Of a stretch of 64,000 bases of DNA, positions 7,586-17,600 are shown piece by piece. Source of the stretch: Bacillota bacterium (GTDB lineage Bacteria > Bacillota > Bacilli > Paenibacillales > NBRC-103111); contig JAEWGW010000040.1 in assembly GCA_023388055.1 (NCBI GenBank), positions 124,001 to 188,000 on the forward strand, in the 5' to 3' direction. A program made the translations under genes and the position numbers. A model generated the notes under the pieces. The model did not search any database, had not been told where the DNA came from, and was given only the letters and a program-made list of their open reading frames with translations. The first letter of the stretch is position 1; every line of letters starts with the position of its first letter.

Positions 7586-8779
7586 CTACTCTTTCACAGC
7601 AGCTCCGCAGCACTTTTTATGCTTTTTGCCGCTTCCGCAGGGGCAGGGGTCATTGCGGCCCACCTTGGGCGCTGCCGCATTCCGGGCAAAATCCGGCTTC
7701 AGCATGGTCCCCATGGGGCGGGCAGCCAAGGAAGCAGCCGGCGGGGTAAACAAACTTCTCATTTCCACCGGTGTATACCCGCGGTTTGTCCAGACCCTTG
7801 TGTTATTGCGCAGCTCCACCAGGAGTGGAAGCAGGTCATCGATCTGTTGCTCGCTTAGCTCAATATCCAACATAAGAAACTCGTCCAACAGCTCATCCAG
7901 CGGCGCCTCCATACTGCTGGCCAACCGGATATTGTCTGCGACTGTCTCCGCAAGCTCCCGGTCACGGACAACATGCCTGGCTATATATGTCTTCAGTTTT
8001 TCAAACTGAAGGGTGTTGGGGGTGTACAAGTTGTCGGCATAACGCAAAAGCTCCGTTTTCGGAGGGATATAATAAGGCTTGTTCCGGCTTAGCTCCAGCA
8101 GCTCCGCCAGTTCCTCTCTGTTGTCATCTTCAAAATAATTGCTGATCCAATAGTCTTCATAGATATCATACTCCCGGTGCGGGTACATAAGCTTGAGTCC
8201 GGCCAAGGTCACTTCGTCAGCAGTGGCGGCCGCTGCATTCTGGCTATTAAAAATCTCCAGCAGCTTGCTCCGTTCACAAGCCCCATACAGGTTTGCGGCA
8301 GCTGCAATATAATCCGTAATCAGGTGCTGGCGCTCCCATTTTGCCCAAAATTCTCGCAAATCCAAACCCTCATAAACCCGTCGGATTTCCTCCGGCAGCA
8401 CAAGCGCAAGCTTATCCTCATGCCAGAAGGTGTAAATCAAGCCTCCATCCTTCAGCTGCTCATATTGGATAGGAGAGAACTCATCATTCTCCAGAACAGG
8501 CTGCTTCAGAAGACGCTCCAGCAGCTCCCGCTCTGAACGGTTTAAGACATCCAAGGTTCTAAGAAGAGCCTTCGGCTCCAGCAGCGCCTGACTTAAAGCA
8601 GCGGCAAGCTCCTCCTTATTCATACGGGACCTGCCGGCGACCTCCAGATCGGAAGCCAGCTGGGACAGCATCGTTTTCTTCTGAGACACCAGACATTCGG
8701 CCAATGCCGTCCGCGGCTCTCCCGGAACAGCGTATTGTCGATTCAGTTTATCCAAGAATTCTTGATCAGTGGACTTCAT
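7586..8779 (-). CDS. SEC-C motif protein
   Basis: 397 residues, cytoplasmic. The C-terminal 20 residues are a canonical SEC-C zinc site (VGRNDPCPCGSGKKHKKCC), the metal-binding tail also found on SecA, where it contacts ribosomes and SecB. The remaining 370 residues are helical and acidic. Residues 45-70 (MNKEELAAALSQAL) look like a Rho-N/SAP-like helical hairpin. No enzyme motif is visible. The second ATG (8779) was preferred for spacing to GGAGTGAA. Function unknown. Confidence 0.75.
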   Translation of the reverse strand: MKSTDQEFLDKLNRQYAVPGEPRTALAECLVSQKKTMLSQLASDLEVAGRSRMNKEELAAALSQALLEPKALLRTLDVLNRSERELLERLLKQPVLENDEFSPIQYEQLKDGGLIYTFWHEDKLALVLPEEIRRVYEGLDLREFWAKWERQHLITDYIAAAANLYGACERSKLLEIFNSQNAAAATADEVTLAGLKLMYPHREYDIYEDYWISNYFEDDNREELAELLELSRNKPYYIPPKTELLRYADNLYTPNTLQFEKLKTYIARHVVRDRELAETVADNIRLASSMEAPLDELLDEFLMLDIELSEQQIDDLLPLLVELRNNTRVWTNRGYTPVEMRSLFTPPAASLAARPMGTMLKPDFARNAAAPKVGRNDPCPCGSGKKHKKCCGAAVKE

Positions 8780-8861
8780 CATTTCACTCCATCTATCTAT
8801 TGATTCCCTCTATTTTAAACCATCCTCCCCAACTTTGGTATGAAAAATGTGTATTCCAGCC

Positions 8862-8918
8862 CGGGACTGGTCCCGAAACCCGACTTTAGTCGGGATGAAC
8901 AACACATCCCGGGATGGT
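8862..8918. repeat. Three tandem short palindromes in a divergent intergenic region
   Basis: GGGACTGGTCCC at 8863-8874, CCCGACTTTAGTCGGG at 8879-8894 and CATCCCGGGATG at 8906-8917 lie in a row between divergent genes. They share GGGA/TCCC cores. They could be operator sites or mRNA leader hairpins for either gene. Confidence 0.45.
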
Positions 8919-8985
8919 TTTGCGGCAGCCGCTCCCCCTGTATGCTTGAACTACAGAAATCATTATGAACGGGCAGGGGATACCA

Positions 8986-9630
8986 ATGAATAAGGAAGAA
9001 AGGCAAGTGTACGTGTTATTAACAGACTCGGGTACGGTGCTGGGGCGGATGATCAAATGGTATACCAAACAGCCGCTTTCCCACGCGTCTCTGGTGCTGG
9101 ACCAGGAGCTGCAGGAGATCTACAGCTTCGGCCGGAAAAAACCAAAAAATCCGTTTATCGGCGGATTTGTCCGGGAGAGCCTAAAGAGCAGCCTTCTTCT
9201 GGATGCCTCCTGCGCGTTATACCGCTGCTCGGTGAGCTCCTCTGTGTATGCGCGGCTGCAGCATCAGATGGATGAGATGCGCCAACGGCAGCATGAGTAC
9301 AAATATAGCGTGTGGGGACTGGTGGGCGTGGCTATGAACCGGCCATGGAGCCGGGAAAATGCCTTTTTCTGCTCCCAGTTCGTCGCCACGGTGCTCCAGG
9401 AAAACGGTGCAATCCGCCTGGAAAAACCACCGGCCCTGACAACACCGGGAGACCTGGCGGCTCTGGAGGAGCTGGCCCCCATTTTCCACGGCTCGGTGCG
9501 GGAGCTGCTGGAGCAATGGCGTGAGGCAGCTACCCAACCTTCTTACGCCGGCCCCCAGCGGACTGCGGGACGCAACCGTCATGAGCTGTCCGTCACAAGT
9601 CCGGCTGCCGCTCTCACCACCGCCGGATGA
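8986..9630 (+). CDS. NlpC/P60-like (YiiX-type) cysteine peptidase family protein
   Basis: 214 residues. The order of conserved residues fits the permuted papain-like NlpC/P60 fold: His in PLSHASLVL near residue 28 and Cys in AFFCSQFVAT near residue 128. Related proteins cleave or bind amide/lipid substrates; none is close enough to fix a reaction. There is no signal peptide, so it is probably cytoplasmic. ATG at 8986 was chosen over 8965 because AGGGG lies just upstream. The last 35 residues are low-complexity. Confidence 0.6.
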   Translation: MNKEERQVYVLLTDSGTVLGRMIKWYTKQPLSHASLVLDQELQEIYSFGRKKPKNPFIGGFVRESLKSSLLLDASCALYRCSVSSSVYARLQHQMDEMRQRQHEYKYSVWGLVGVAMNRPWSRENAFFCSQFVATVLQENGAIRLEKPPALTTPGDLAALEELAPIFHGSVRELLEQWREAATQPSYAGPQRTAGRNRHELSVTSPAAALTTAG

Positions 9631-9771
9631 ATCCGGCTTTATGGATAAACGCATACCAAAGGTAAACTAGCCTCGATACCGGGCTTCTTCTATAATAGAT
9701 GCAAAGAAATCCCCACGGCTGACCGGGGGGGATTCCATACTACATCTCGAAACCAAAGGAGCTCGACACCG

Positions 9772-10383
9772 ATGAACGGCAAATGGACGAATAAAGCCTG
9801 GGCCACCCTGGGCGACAGCATCACGGCCGCCAATGGCTACCAACCTCTGGTACAGGAAGCGTTGGGATTCTCCACTGTACAAAACCTGGGCAAAGGCGGA
9901 TGCCCCATGACCGCCGGGGGAGACCGGGATTATGGGGCAACCACGCATATGGGCAAAGCGGTTGAGGGCGCACCGGAATGCATCACCATCTTCGCAGGCA
10001 CCAACGACTTCCGGCTGGATATGCCCCTGGGCACCATCGAAACCCGAAGCATATATACCTTTTACGGAGCATACACCACCTTGGTAGAGGAAATCCTTAC
10101 GGCCCATCCTGCTGCACGCCTGAATCTGTGGACACCGCTGATGCGGGACAAGGACGGCTGGAATATCTTCTCCGTCAACGGGGCGGGCTACCGGTTGTCC
10201 GACTATGTGGAAGCCGTCCGGGAGATAGGCCGGCGGTACGCCTTGCCGGTGCTGGACTTGTACGGGCAAAGCGGCATCAACCTGCTGACGCTGGCTCACT
10301 TCACCTCCGACCGGCTGCATCCCAACGAAGCGGGACACCAGCGGATCGCCGACATGGCGGTGCCCTTCCTTAACGGTCTGTAA
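9772..10383 (+). CDS. SGNH/GDSL-family hydrolase
   Basis: 203 residues with all four SGNH blocks: GDSI (Ser nucleophile, about residue 14), GKGG (block II), GTND (block III, about residue 78) and DRLHPN (block V, His with upstream Asp, about residue 182). These enzymes hydrolyse esters, often de-acetylating sugars or lipids. No signal peptide, so a cytoplasmic substrate is likely. ATG at 9772 follows AAAGGAG. The leader contains an ATCCCC/GGGGAT hairpin (about 9709-9733) and a possible TATAAT at 9691. Confidence 0.9.
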   Translation: MNGKWTNKAWATLGDSITAANGYQPLVQEALGFSTVQNLGKGGCPMTAGGDRDYGATTHMGKAVEGAPECITIFAGTNDFRLDMPLGTIETRSIYTFYGAYTTLVEEILTAHPAARLNLWTPLMRDKDGWNIFSVNGAGYRLSDYVEAVREIGRRYALPVLDLYGQSGINLLTLAHFTSDRLHPNEAGHQRIADMAVPFLNGL

Positions 10384-10397
10384 GCTTGTTCCAGCCC

Positions 10398-10429
10398 GTG
10401 AAGGCTCTCCGTCAGCGCAGAGCCTTCAC
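10398..10429. terminator. Hairpin between convergent genes
   Basis: GTGAAGGCTCT (10398-10408) pairs perfectly with AGAGCCTTCAC (10419-10429). There is no T-tract, so termination is a guess. It overlaps the last codons of the 5'-nucleotidase gene. Confidence 0.4.
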
Positions 10430-11356
10430 CGCCGTGGCATTGGTGACCCCGAAGGGAACATGGGCCGAGGGCGAAATACCGGCCACACCTTCAATATGCC
10501 CAATCTGATCATCGAAGAAGATATGCGGCTTAAATACCCGCAGCACTCTCCCCTTGTCGATGCCGCCCAGGAAAAAAGCCTCGTCCACCCGGATGCCCAA
10601 GCTCCTCAGGGTGGTCACCACCCGTTCATGGGCAGGGGCATTCCGCGCGGTAACGATGGCGATGCGGATCCGCGGCTGATACGCTGCATCCCGCCGCTTC
10701 CATTCCCATTCCCGCTGCTGAAGCCGGGCGATTTCCCCGAAAAATGTAAACAACGGCCCGGGCGGCAGCAGCTCCCGGGCTTTTTGTCGCTCATTCTCAT
10801 GGAACTGGAGCATGCCCAGCTCCTGATAGATACCCTCCGCCGAATCATCGGCAATAATGCCGTCGAAGTCAAAGGCGATGCGCAGCTCTGTCTCGTCCTC
10901 CTCATCCACGTATTGGGAGGGGAATACCTGGGCCGCAGGCAGACCGTTAGCCACCGCCTCCCGCACATCCTCCAGATTAGCCGAGAGGAACAGGGAGGCA
11001 TTGAAGGCCTCCATATAGATGAAGGGATTGGCCCCTGCCACAAACGCCGCCCGGGATATGGACAGGCCGTAATGCTCTATGGATTTAAACACCCGCAGCC
11101 CCGTATCCGGATCATTCCGCGATAACAGCACCACCTCTACCGGCTGGTCCTCCGGCTCCGCCCCGTTCAGGTTCAGCAGCCGTTTGATCAGCGGGAAGGC
11201 CACACCCGGCTGAAGCATCGTTTGCTCATGCTCCCGCTGGTAGGTGCGGTACTCCTCCTCCCCTTTTTCCCGGAATACCTGATCCGCCTCATCCAGATGG
11301 AATAAGGCGCTGGAGGCAACCGCCACAACGAATTTCTGCTCAATAGGATAAGGCAA
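10412..11356 (-). CDS. 5'-nucleotidase, cytosolic type I-like family
   Basis: 314 residues. It resembles the NT5C1-type 5'-nucleotidase family (Pfam 5'-nucleotidase, from memory), which dephosphorylates nucleoside monophosphates. The HAD-like core shows the nucleophile loop RIAFDFDGIIADDSAEG (about residues 155-172), a threonine/arginine motif VTARNAP, and the metal motif HIFFDDQIGHIEGV near the end. The N-terminal segment (VVAVASSALFHLDEADQVF, then VVLLSRNDPDTGLRVF) is characteristic. It starts at TTG 11356 behind AAGGAGGAG. It lies 62 bp after the serine hydrolase gene on the same strand. Confidence 0.85.
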   Translation of the reverse strand: MPYPIEQKFVVAVASSALFHLDEADQVFREKGEEEYRTYQREHEQTMLQPGVAFPLIKRLLNLNGAEPEDQPVEVVLLSRNDPDTGLRVFKSIEHYGLSISRAAFVAGANPFIYMEAFNASLFLSANLEDVREAVANGLPAAQVFPSQYVDEEDETELRIAFDFDGIIADDSAEGIYQELGMLQFHENERQKARELLPPGPLFTFFGEIARLQQREWEWKRRDAAYQPRIRIAIVTARNAPAHERVVTTLRSLGIRVDEAFFLGGIDKGRVLRVFKPHIFFDDQIGHIEGVAGISPSAHVPFGVTNATAVKALR

Positions 11357-11376
11357 AGCTACTCCTCCTTAAAATT

Positions 11377-11403
11377 GCCGGAATCGCCGGAATCGCCGGG
11401 ATC
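11377..11403. repeat. Three tandem 9-bp repeats
   Basis: GCCGGAATC, GCCGGAATC and GCCGGGATC lie end to end between the serine hydrolase stop and the 5'-nucleotidase start. Probably slippage; copy number may vary between strains. Confidence 0.6.
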
Positions 11404-11418
11404 TGCAGGATCGCGGGC

Positions 11419-12741
11419 TCAGACTTTCCCGTATACAAGCCTCAGGGTGTCGAATACATACTCCACACGGCGGCAGCTGCCGTCCTCCTCCAACCGGAAG
11501 ACAAAGGTGCTGTCGCAAACGGCGCATACGAACAGCACGATGCCGCTTTCCACAGAGACCAGCCGCAGGGGGAATCGTTTCCGGCGAGCCTGTTGGATAA
11601 ACAGCCGGTCCACCCGCAGCTCCCCTTCCTCCCAACTGACCGTAAATTCCCAGCCCATGGGAGAGAACACATACTTGCCGGCCAGATGCTTGTACAGCTC
11701 CGCCTGGCCTGCCAACAACCGGCTGGAATTGATGGGCATATCCGGCTCCTTGCCGGCCAATAACCCTGCAAGCCCCTTTTGGATCCGGTTAACCGGTACG
11801 GCGTCATTGTTGGCCAGCACAATCACGGTGCTATCCTCCAGCAGCAAGTGGTGGACTGTACAGGTGTAGCCGTGAATATTGCCGTCCATCACCCATTCCT
11901 CCGCCGGGCTCCCCTTGATCAGACAACCATAACCCGCGTAAGCGCCGAGATATGTCATGAATCCGTACGGCGAGGTCATTCTGCTGTAAGAAGCACCGCT
12001 GATGATCTGTCCGCTGCCCAAGGCTTTAATCCATTGCAGCAGGTCACCTGCGGTGGAATAAAGAAACCCGCTCCCGTACGCACCGGTCATCTCATAATAA
12101 TCCCCATGCACCGCGCCTTCGCCGGAAACCGAATAGCCGCCAGCCATACCGGCAATTACATCCTCATTGCGGCAAACACCGGTACGCTCGAGATCCGCAG
12201 GACCGAACAGGTTTTTGTTGAAATACTCCTCTATGCTCATGCCGGAGACCTGCTCCACAATCCTGGCCAGCAGCACATAATTGGAATTGCTTTTCTCCGT
12301 CCGTTTCCCAGGCTCACACGGCGGCGGATAATCATTGAGCCATTGGATGATGACCTCCGGCGACAGTTTTATGCGTGTTGTGTATTCCGGCAGTGCCGTG
12401 TAATCCGGGATTCCGGAGGCGTGGCAAAGCAGATGATGGAGGGTGATTTCTCTGCCATGTTTGTACTCCGGCACATAAGCTGCCAGGCCCTCCTCCAGCG
12501 CAAGCTTCCCTTGGTCATGAAGCTGCAGGACAGCGGCAGCCGTAAACAGCTTGGTGATGCTGGCAATTCTGTATATCGTGGAGGCTGTATTGGGGACCTC
12601 AAACTCCAGATTGGCAAACCCGTAGCCTTGATGCAGAAGAACCTGTTCCCCCTGGGCCACCAGAACGGTTCCGCTGAACTGCCCGGCCTCCTCCCAAACC
12701 CTCATATACCTGTCAAGACGGTCGTGAATCCTATCCATCAT
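11419..12741 (-). CDS. Serine hydrolase, class C beta-lactamase/penicillin-binding-like
   Basis: 440 residues. The beta-lactamase-fold domain spans about residues 10-340. The nucleophile motif SxxK is present (SITK, about residue 62). The usual YxN motif is altered: family members have YSNxxY, whereas here the text is EKSNSNY, so Lys replaces the catalytic Tyr. The third motif (HxG-like) is NIHGYT. The C-terminal 90 residues form a beta-rich domain as in many esterase-type members. No signal peptide, so probably cytoplasmic. ATG at 12741 follows GGGAGGGAG. The substitution may reduce or change activity. Confidence 0.85.
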   Translation of the reverse strand: MMDRIHDRLDRYMRVWEEAGQFSGTVLVAQGEQVLLHQGYGFANLEFEVPNTASTIYRIASITKLFTAAAVLQLHDQGKLALEEGLAAYVPEYKHGREITLHHLLCHASGIPDYTALPEYTTRIKLSPEVIIQWLNDYPPPCEPGKRTEKSNSNYVLLARIVEQVSGMSIEEYFNKNLFGPADLERTGVCRNEDVIAGMAGGYSVSGEGAVHGDYYEMTGAYGSGFLYSTAGDLLQWIKALGSGQIISGASYSRMTSPYGFMTYLGAYAGYGCLIKGSPAEEWVMDGNIHGYTCTVHHLLLEDSTVIVLANNDAVPVNRIQKGLAGLLAGKEPDMPINSSRLLAGQAELYKHLAGKYVFSPMGWEFTVSWEEGELRVDRLFIQQARRKRFPLRLVSVESGIVLFVCAVCDSTFVFRLEEDGSCRRVEYVFDTLRLVYGKV

Positions 12742-12810
12742 AACTCCCTCCCTTTCCTACCTTCATTATATAAGCCCATCCGTAAAGCTCTCTTGTAAAA
12801 AACGGACAGC

Positions 12811-13671
12811 TTACCCGGACTGCTTGACATAATCGGAAGGGAGCAAGCCGCTGAAATCAGCGAACTCATGGATGAAATGCGCCTGATCGTAATAGCCGTG
12901 CTCCAGGGCCGCACGGACTAACACCGGGTCCGCCTCCTGATTCAGATGCCGGAGCACCTGCTGGAACCGGATAATTTGGGTGAAGGTTTTGGTGCTTACC
13001 CCCGTCCGCTCCAGGAAAATCCGCCCCAGCTGTTTACCGCTGACACATTCCCGTTGGGACAGCTCTTGGACCGTGAGCCGGCCTTTTGCCAGATAGATAT
13101 GCCGGAGCGTGTTGCGGAAGGTGTGATTCCATGGCAGCCGCTCCTGAAGCCTGGTCAAGAGACAATGCTGGACAGCAAGAACAAGCTCCTCTGCCGGGAC
13201 AGCCGGGCGGACGGAGCGGGTCAGCTCCGTTTCCAAGGATTTGTTTATCTCCGCAAGCGGATAAATCAGGTTTGTAAACAGATGGCCCGGTTCTCTCAGA
13301 ACATGCTGCAAGCCGCCGGGATAAAAGCGTATACCCAGCCTGTCCCAGCGGGTATCCTCTGCCGGAACAAAAACAGGCCGATCCACTGTTCCTACCACAA
13401 AAGCCATAGCCTCCCCCGACTTCCTGTCCAACTGCAGGACAAGATCGATACAGCCGTCCGGCACCATTCTCTCCCAGGCCGCCGCCACACTGCCCTCCGT
13501 GCATGCAGGCAGATACCAATAGCAGCAAACCTGGCTTTGCAGATCCGGACAGGGCCCCCACTCCCGGTAACGTCCGAGTGTATTGTAAATCCGGGAGCGG
13601 GTTTGGACAGGAGAAAATAAGGTATTGGAGGCAGCTATTTTTACGGTTTTTTGCCCGTTGGGATCAGGCAT
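12811..13671 (-). CDS. AraC-family transcriptional regulator
   Basis: 286 residues. The N-terminal 150 residues look like the DUF6597-type ligand-binding domain found on AraC regulators (YREWGPCPDLQ, ERMVPDGCIDLVL). The C-terminal 100 residues hold a two-HTH AraC DNA-binding domain (LTVQELSQRECVSGKQLGRIF, then HGYYDQAHFIHEFADFSGLLPSDY). ATG at 13671 overlaps the stop of the upstream MBL gene by 8 bp, so translation is coupled and the pair likely form one functional unit. A longer frame upstream to 13713 lacks a ribosome binding site. Ligand unknown. Confidence 0.85.
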   Translation of the reverse strand: MPDPNGQKTVKIAASNTLFSPVQTRSRIYNTLGRYREWGPCPDLQSQVCCYWYLPACTEGSVAAAWERMVPDGCIDLVLQLDRKSGEAMAFVVGTVDRPVFVPAEDTRWDRLGIRFYPGGLQHVLREPGHLFTNLIYPLAEINKSLETELTRSVRPAVPAEELVLAVQHCLLTRLQERLPWNHTFRNTLRHIYLAKGRLTVQELSQRECVSGKQLGRIFLERTGVSTKTFTQIIRFQQVLRHLNQEADPVLVRAALEHGYYDQAHFIHEFADFSGLLPSDYVKQSG

Positions 13672-14560
13672 TACTCTTGAACGCCCGCGGCGATACATAC
13701 ACGAACCGCTCACCTCTGGCCATCACATGGCATTTTTGCCCCGGCGTCCGCTCATACAGCTCCTGCAGGAAATAACCGGGCTTTTCACTGTTGTTGGCGA
13801 ACACATCATAATGCAGCGGGATGACCGTCTCCATCCCTGTTTCTGCGGCAAGCTCCGCTGCCTCCCGGATGTTCATGTTGCCGACAATATCCCGGCTGTT
13901 GCGGAAATAATCCCTGCCATTGATGGGCAGCATGCCCACATCGATCCGCTCCTTGCGGAGGAAATCCGGCAGCCCGGGATAAACCACCGTGTCCCCGGCA
14001 TGGTACAGAACAACACCGTTGATGTCCACCAAATACCCGACGAACCGGTGCTCCCTCTCGTCCCCGGTGATTTCCAGAGACTCATGGGCCGCCGGTACCG
14101 GCTGAATGCGGACCCGCTCTCCCTCACGTCCCTCCAGCTCCATCCACTTACCAGTAAGCACATCGATAATCCGTTCAGGTGCAATGCCACATTCCTTCTC
14201 CAGAATAGGACGGCAGCAGGCGGGAGCGAGAAATCTCATTTGCGGGCAGGCAGCGGCAAGTGCAGGCAAGGTTTTGACATCCAGATGATCGTCATGCTCA
14301 TGTGTAATCAGACACAGATCCCCATAATCCACATCCTCAGGCCGGAGCAGCGACGGATACGTCCGTTTTAAGCCGTGAAGCTGCTCCAAATGATCGGAAA
14401 AGAACGGGTCGAAATAAATGACGGTATGCTGTCCTTTCGCTACGACACTTTCTTGCCCAAAGAACCAAAGGGCCAAACAGCCCTCCGGAGCTGCCGTTTT
14501 CTCGATTTCTTCCATTAGCACCTCTGGAGTGCGGGGTAGGGTGGATGAGGTATGATTCAT
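13664..14560 (-). CDS. Metallo-beta-lactamase-fold hydrolase, UlaG-like
   Basis: 298 residues. The metal-binding motif THEHDDHLD (about residue 87) plus HAGDTVVYPGLPDF and IPLHYDVFA are those of the UlaG/YtnP-like MBL-fold group, which includes L-ascorbate-6-phosphate lactonase. No sugar phosphotransferase genes are near, so ascorbate use is not implied. ATG at 14560 follows GGAGG. Operon with the overlapping AraC regulator, which may respond to its substrate or product. Confidence 0.85.
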   Translation of the reverse strand: MNHTSSTLPRTPEVLMEEIEKTAAPEGCLALWFFGQESVVAKGQHTVIYFDPFFSDHLEQLHGLKRTYPSLLRPEDVDYGDLCLITHEHDDHLDVKTLPALAAACPQMRFLAPACCRPILEKECGIAPERIIDVLTGKWMELEGREGERVRIQPVPAAHESLEITGDEREHRFVGYLVDINGVVLYHAGDTVVYPGLPDFLRKERIDVGMLPINGRDYFRNSRDIVGNMNIREAAELAAETGMETVIPLHYDVFANNSEKPGYFLQELYERTPGQKCHVMARGERFVYVSPRAFKSNA

Positions 14561-14627
14561 TATGCTGCCTCCATTTTATGAATTCGCTTCTAACTCCATT
14601 CTAGCAAGTCCGCCTTATAACAGTAAA

Positions 14628-14655
14628 GAAGCTGCCGGGATATCCCGACAGCTTC
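14628..14655. terminator. Terminator of the SLH gene
   Basis: GAAGCTGCCGGGA and TCCCGACAGCTTC pair across ATA. On the minus strand the stem is followed by TTTACTGTT, directly after the giant surface-protein gene. Confidence 0.65.
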
Positions 14656-14687
14656 GAGTTGTTGCAATCAATTAGAACAAACCGCAA

Positions 14688-17600
14688 TTAAATCAAACCG
14701 GATTTATGCAGAAGCCGTTGAATGACAGTGGCGACTTCCGCTCTGGTAATGGAGGCCCTCGGAGTCAGAACATTGCCGTCCCGGCCTGTGATGAGGCCTG
14801 CCTGAACGCTTCCGGCAATACCGTCAGCAGCCCAATCGGAAGCATCGGCTGCATCCAGGTAAGCGGCGAGCACATCAGCCTGCACCTGAAGCTTGTCCTT
14901 CAAGCCGGTCAGCTTCATGGCTCTGGAGACCATCACCATGGCCTGCTCCCGGGTAATGGACTCCTCCGGACGGAAGGTTCCGTCTTCGAAGCCGCTGATC
15001 AAGCCGTAGGAGAAAGCGGTTTGAACCGCGCTGCTGTACCAGTCCGAGGCTGTCACATCAGAGAAGGCTGTTGCTGCGCCTTCCAGCTTCAAACCAAGGC
15101 CGCGGACGAAGATCGCGGCAAATTCCGCACGGGTAATGCTGCGGTCCGGGCTGAAGCTGTTATCGCCGGTACCTTCGATGACCATACGGGAGCCCATATC
15201 ATTGACGGCAGCTTGAGCCCAATGGACTTCCACATCACTGAACTCCAGCGGGTGCCATACGACAGAGTAGGCGCTGTTGGTCATGCTGTTCAGCACGGCA
15301 TAATACTTGCCGTCTAGTACGATAATCTTCGTCGGAATGTGGCGGACTGTTCCGTCAGCATCCACCACAACACCTGTGGTGATTCTGCTGAGGTCAACAC
15401 CATCCGGCACTACAATGGTACGTTCTACGAATGCATCGAACTTCTGCACTTCAACGGAAGCCGCTTCATACGTCGCTGTGATCGTAAAGTCCACAGGCGC
15501 AGTTACCAGCGTGAAGTTTCTTGTGCCTGCTGCCTGTTCAGCTGCCTTCACTGCTTCTGCGGAAGCCTTGGCAATCTGAATCTGCACCGTAATATCCTGC
15601 AGAGCCACGGATTTGCCGATCTTCTCGGAGATGGAAGCCATATGGATTTGCTGGGCAGGCAGCGTGTAGGATGCCTGGCCTGTTTTGATCTCCAGAATGG
15701 CTTGTTTGTTCTCCATCTGCTGGATCATTTGGCCGTTCAGGGTGGTGACGATCACATCCGAATTGACGGTTACCGGAACCGTCACTACTGCTCCTTGGCC
15801 TTCGGCTGCAAGCTTGGCTTCCAGCTTAGTTTGGTCGATTTTCAGCGTAGAGACGGTTTGGTTGTTCACATTGTTAGTGTTCAGAGTGCCTGCTTCTTCA
15901 CCCTTGCCGTTCACCAGGACGCTGACTCCGGAAGGTGCAGGGGCCACAGGGCCACCACCCCCACCGCCCGAAACAACGGGAGCAGCCGGCTCTTCGGAAG
16001 AGGAGTCTTCCGGTTGGACAGGGACATTCACCGTTACATTCACAGTACCAGTAGAGCCGTTATAGGTTTTGTCTCCGTTGTAAGTGGCTGTAATGGTTCC
16101 TGTCACCAGGGTTGTGGAGGTAAAGCTGGCTTGACCCAGTCCATCCAAGGCTACAGTCTCGTTCAGACCGCCAGGGCCGGTAAAGGTTACGGTGCCGGTG
16201 GGAATACCCACGTTGGGAACAATCACGGGCACATTGGTAATAGGCAGATCAGTCGGCATACCATAGAGATGAAGCGGGCTGTCCTGCTCCACAGTAGCTG
16301 TAACCGTTACGGCTTCGCCGGTATTCGTCGAATCCGGAGTGGTGGTTACTGTTGTGAGTGTATCCGTCAATTGTACAGTCACCGGTGTGGTACCAGTGGA
16401 GCTGGTGAAGATGCTGTCCCCATTGTAGGTGGCGGTAATCGTGCCGGTTTCCAGGGTTGTGCTGGTGAAGCTGGCTTGGCCCAATCCGTTCAAGGCCACG
16501 GTTTCATTCAGCCCGCCAGGACCGGTGAAGGTTACGGTGCCGGTGGGAGTGCCTGCATTAGGAATAATGACAGGCCAGTTAATGGGCCAATCCGTAGGCG
16601 AAACGTTGGGCTGAGAATAGGTGTGAATGGGAGCATTCGCTGCCACAGTAGCAGTTACCGTTACTGATTGCCCTGCAAAGGACGGGTCCGGAGTGGCGGT
16701 TACCGTTGTAGTGGTTTCTGGTGTGTTCACGGTAACCGATGTAGTACCGGTAGAGCCGTTGTATTGGGAATCTCCATTATAAACAGCTGTGATGGTGCCG
16801 GTTTCCAGGGTTGTTGTGGTGAGGCTGGCTTGACCCAGTCCGTTCAAGGCTACGGTTTCATTCAGACCTCCGGGACCGGTGAAGGTCACGGTGCCAGTCG
16901 GCACACCAAGGTTAGGACTTACCGGGAAAGGAGGAAACGCAGAACCGGGGATCCAGTTGCCAATCCCTACAGTAGCGGTGATGCTTACCAGTTGGCCCGC
17001 ATACGACGGGTTGGGAGCAGCGGTGACCGTTGTCACGGTTTGTGCAGCAACAGGGTTCACTGTTATCGGAGCTGTACCCACGGACCCCTGATACAACGGA
17101 TCACCATTGTAGGTTGCAGTGATCGTTCCGCTTTCGAAAGCCGGAAGCAAGGTGCCGGCTTCGCCTGTGCCGCTCAGGGTTACCGTTTGGCTGAAGCCGC
17201 CGGGACCGGTGAAGGTTACCGTGCCCGTGGGGATTCCTGCACCGGGAGGAAGCGTGATAACAGTGGCTGTTAACGATACAAGCTCACCGCTGGTGGACGG
17301 ATCAGGCGATACGGTTACAGTGGTGGTTGTGGGCGCCCCGAAAATCGGGAACAGATGGATGACCACAGGAGTTGTCCCTACAGAGCCCTCATAGTTGGAG
17401 TCACCCTCATAGGTTGCGGTAATGGTGCCGCTCACCAGTGTATTGGCGAAAACAATCGCTTCGCCCATGATGTTTACTCCTGCTGTCTGACTGAATCCGT
17501 TCGGGCCGGTAAAGGTTACCGTCCCCGTAGGAATGGGCACATTCCCGCCCTGAACCGGCGTAACCACTGCACTCAGCATCACACTATCCCCGACAAAGGT

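Noticed and set aside
9668..9696. Promoter for the SGNH gene (TATAAT at 9691)
   Set aside because: The -35 at a 17-bp distance is TAGCCT, too poor to call on its own.
13664..14560. Assignment as L-ascorbate-6-phosphate lactonase (ulaG)
   Set aside because: No ascorbate phosphotransferase genes are nearby and the MBL group is broad.
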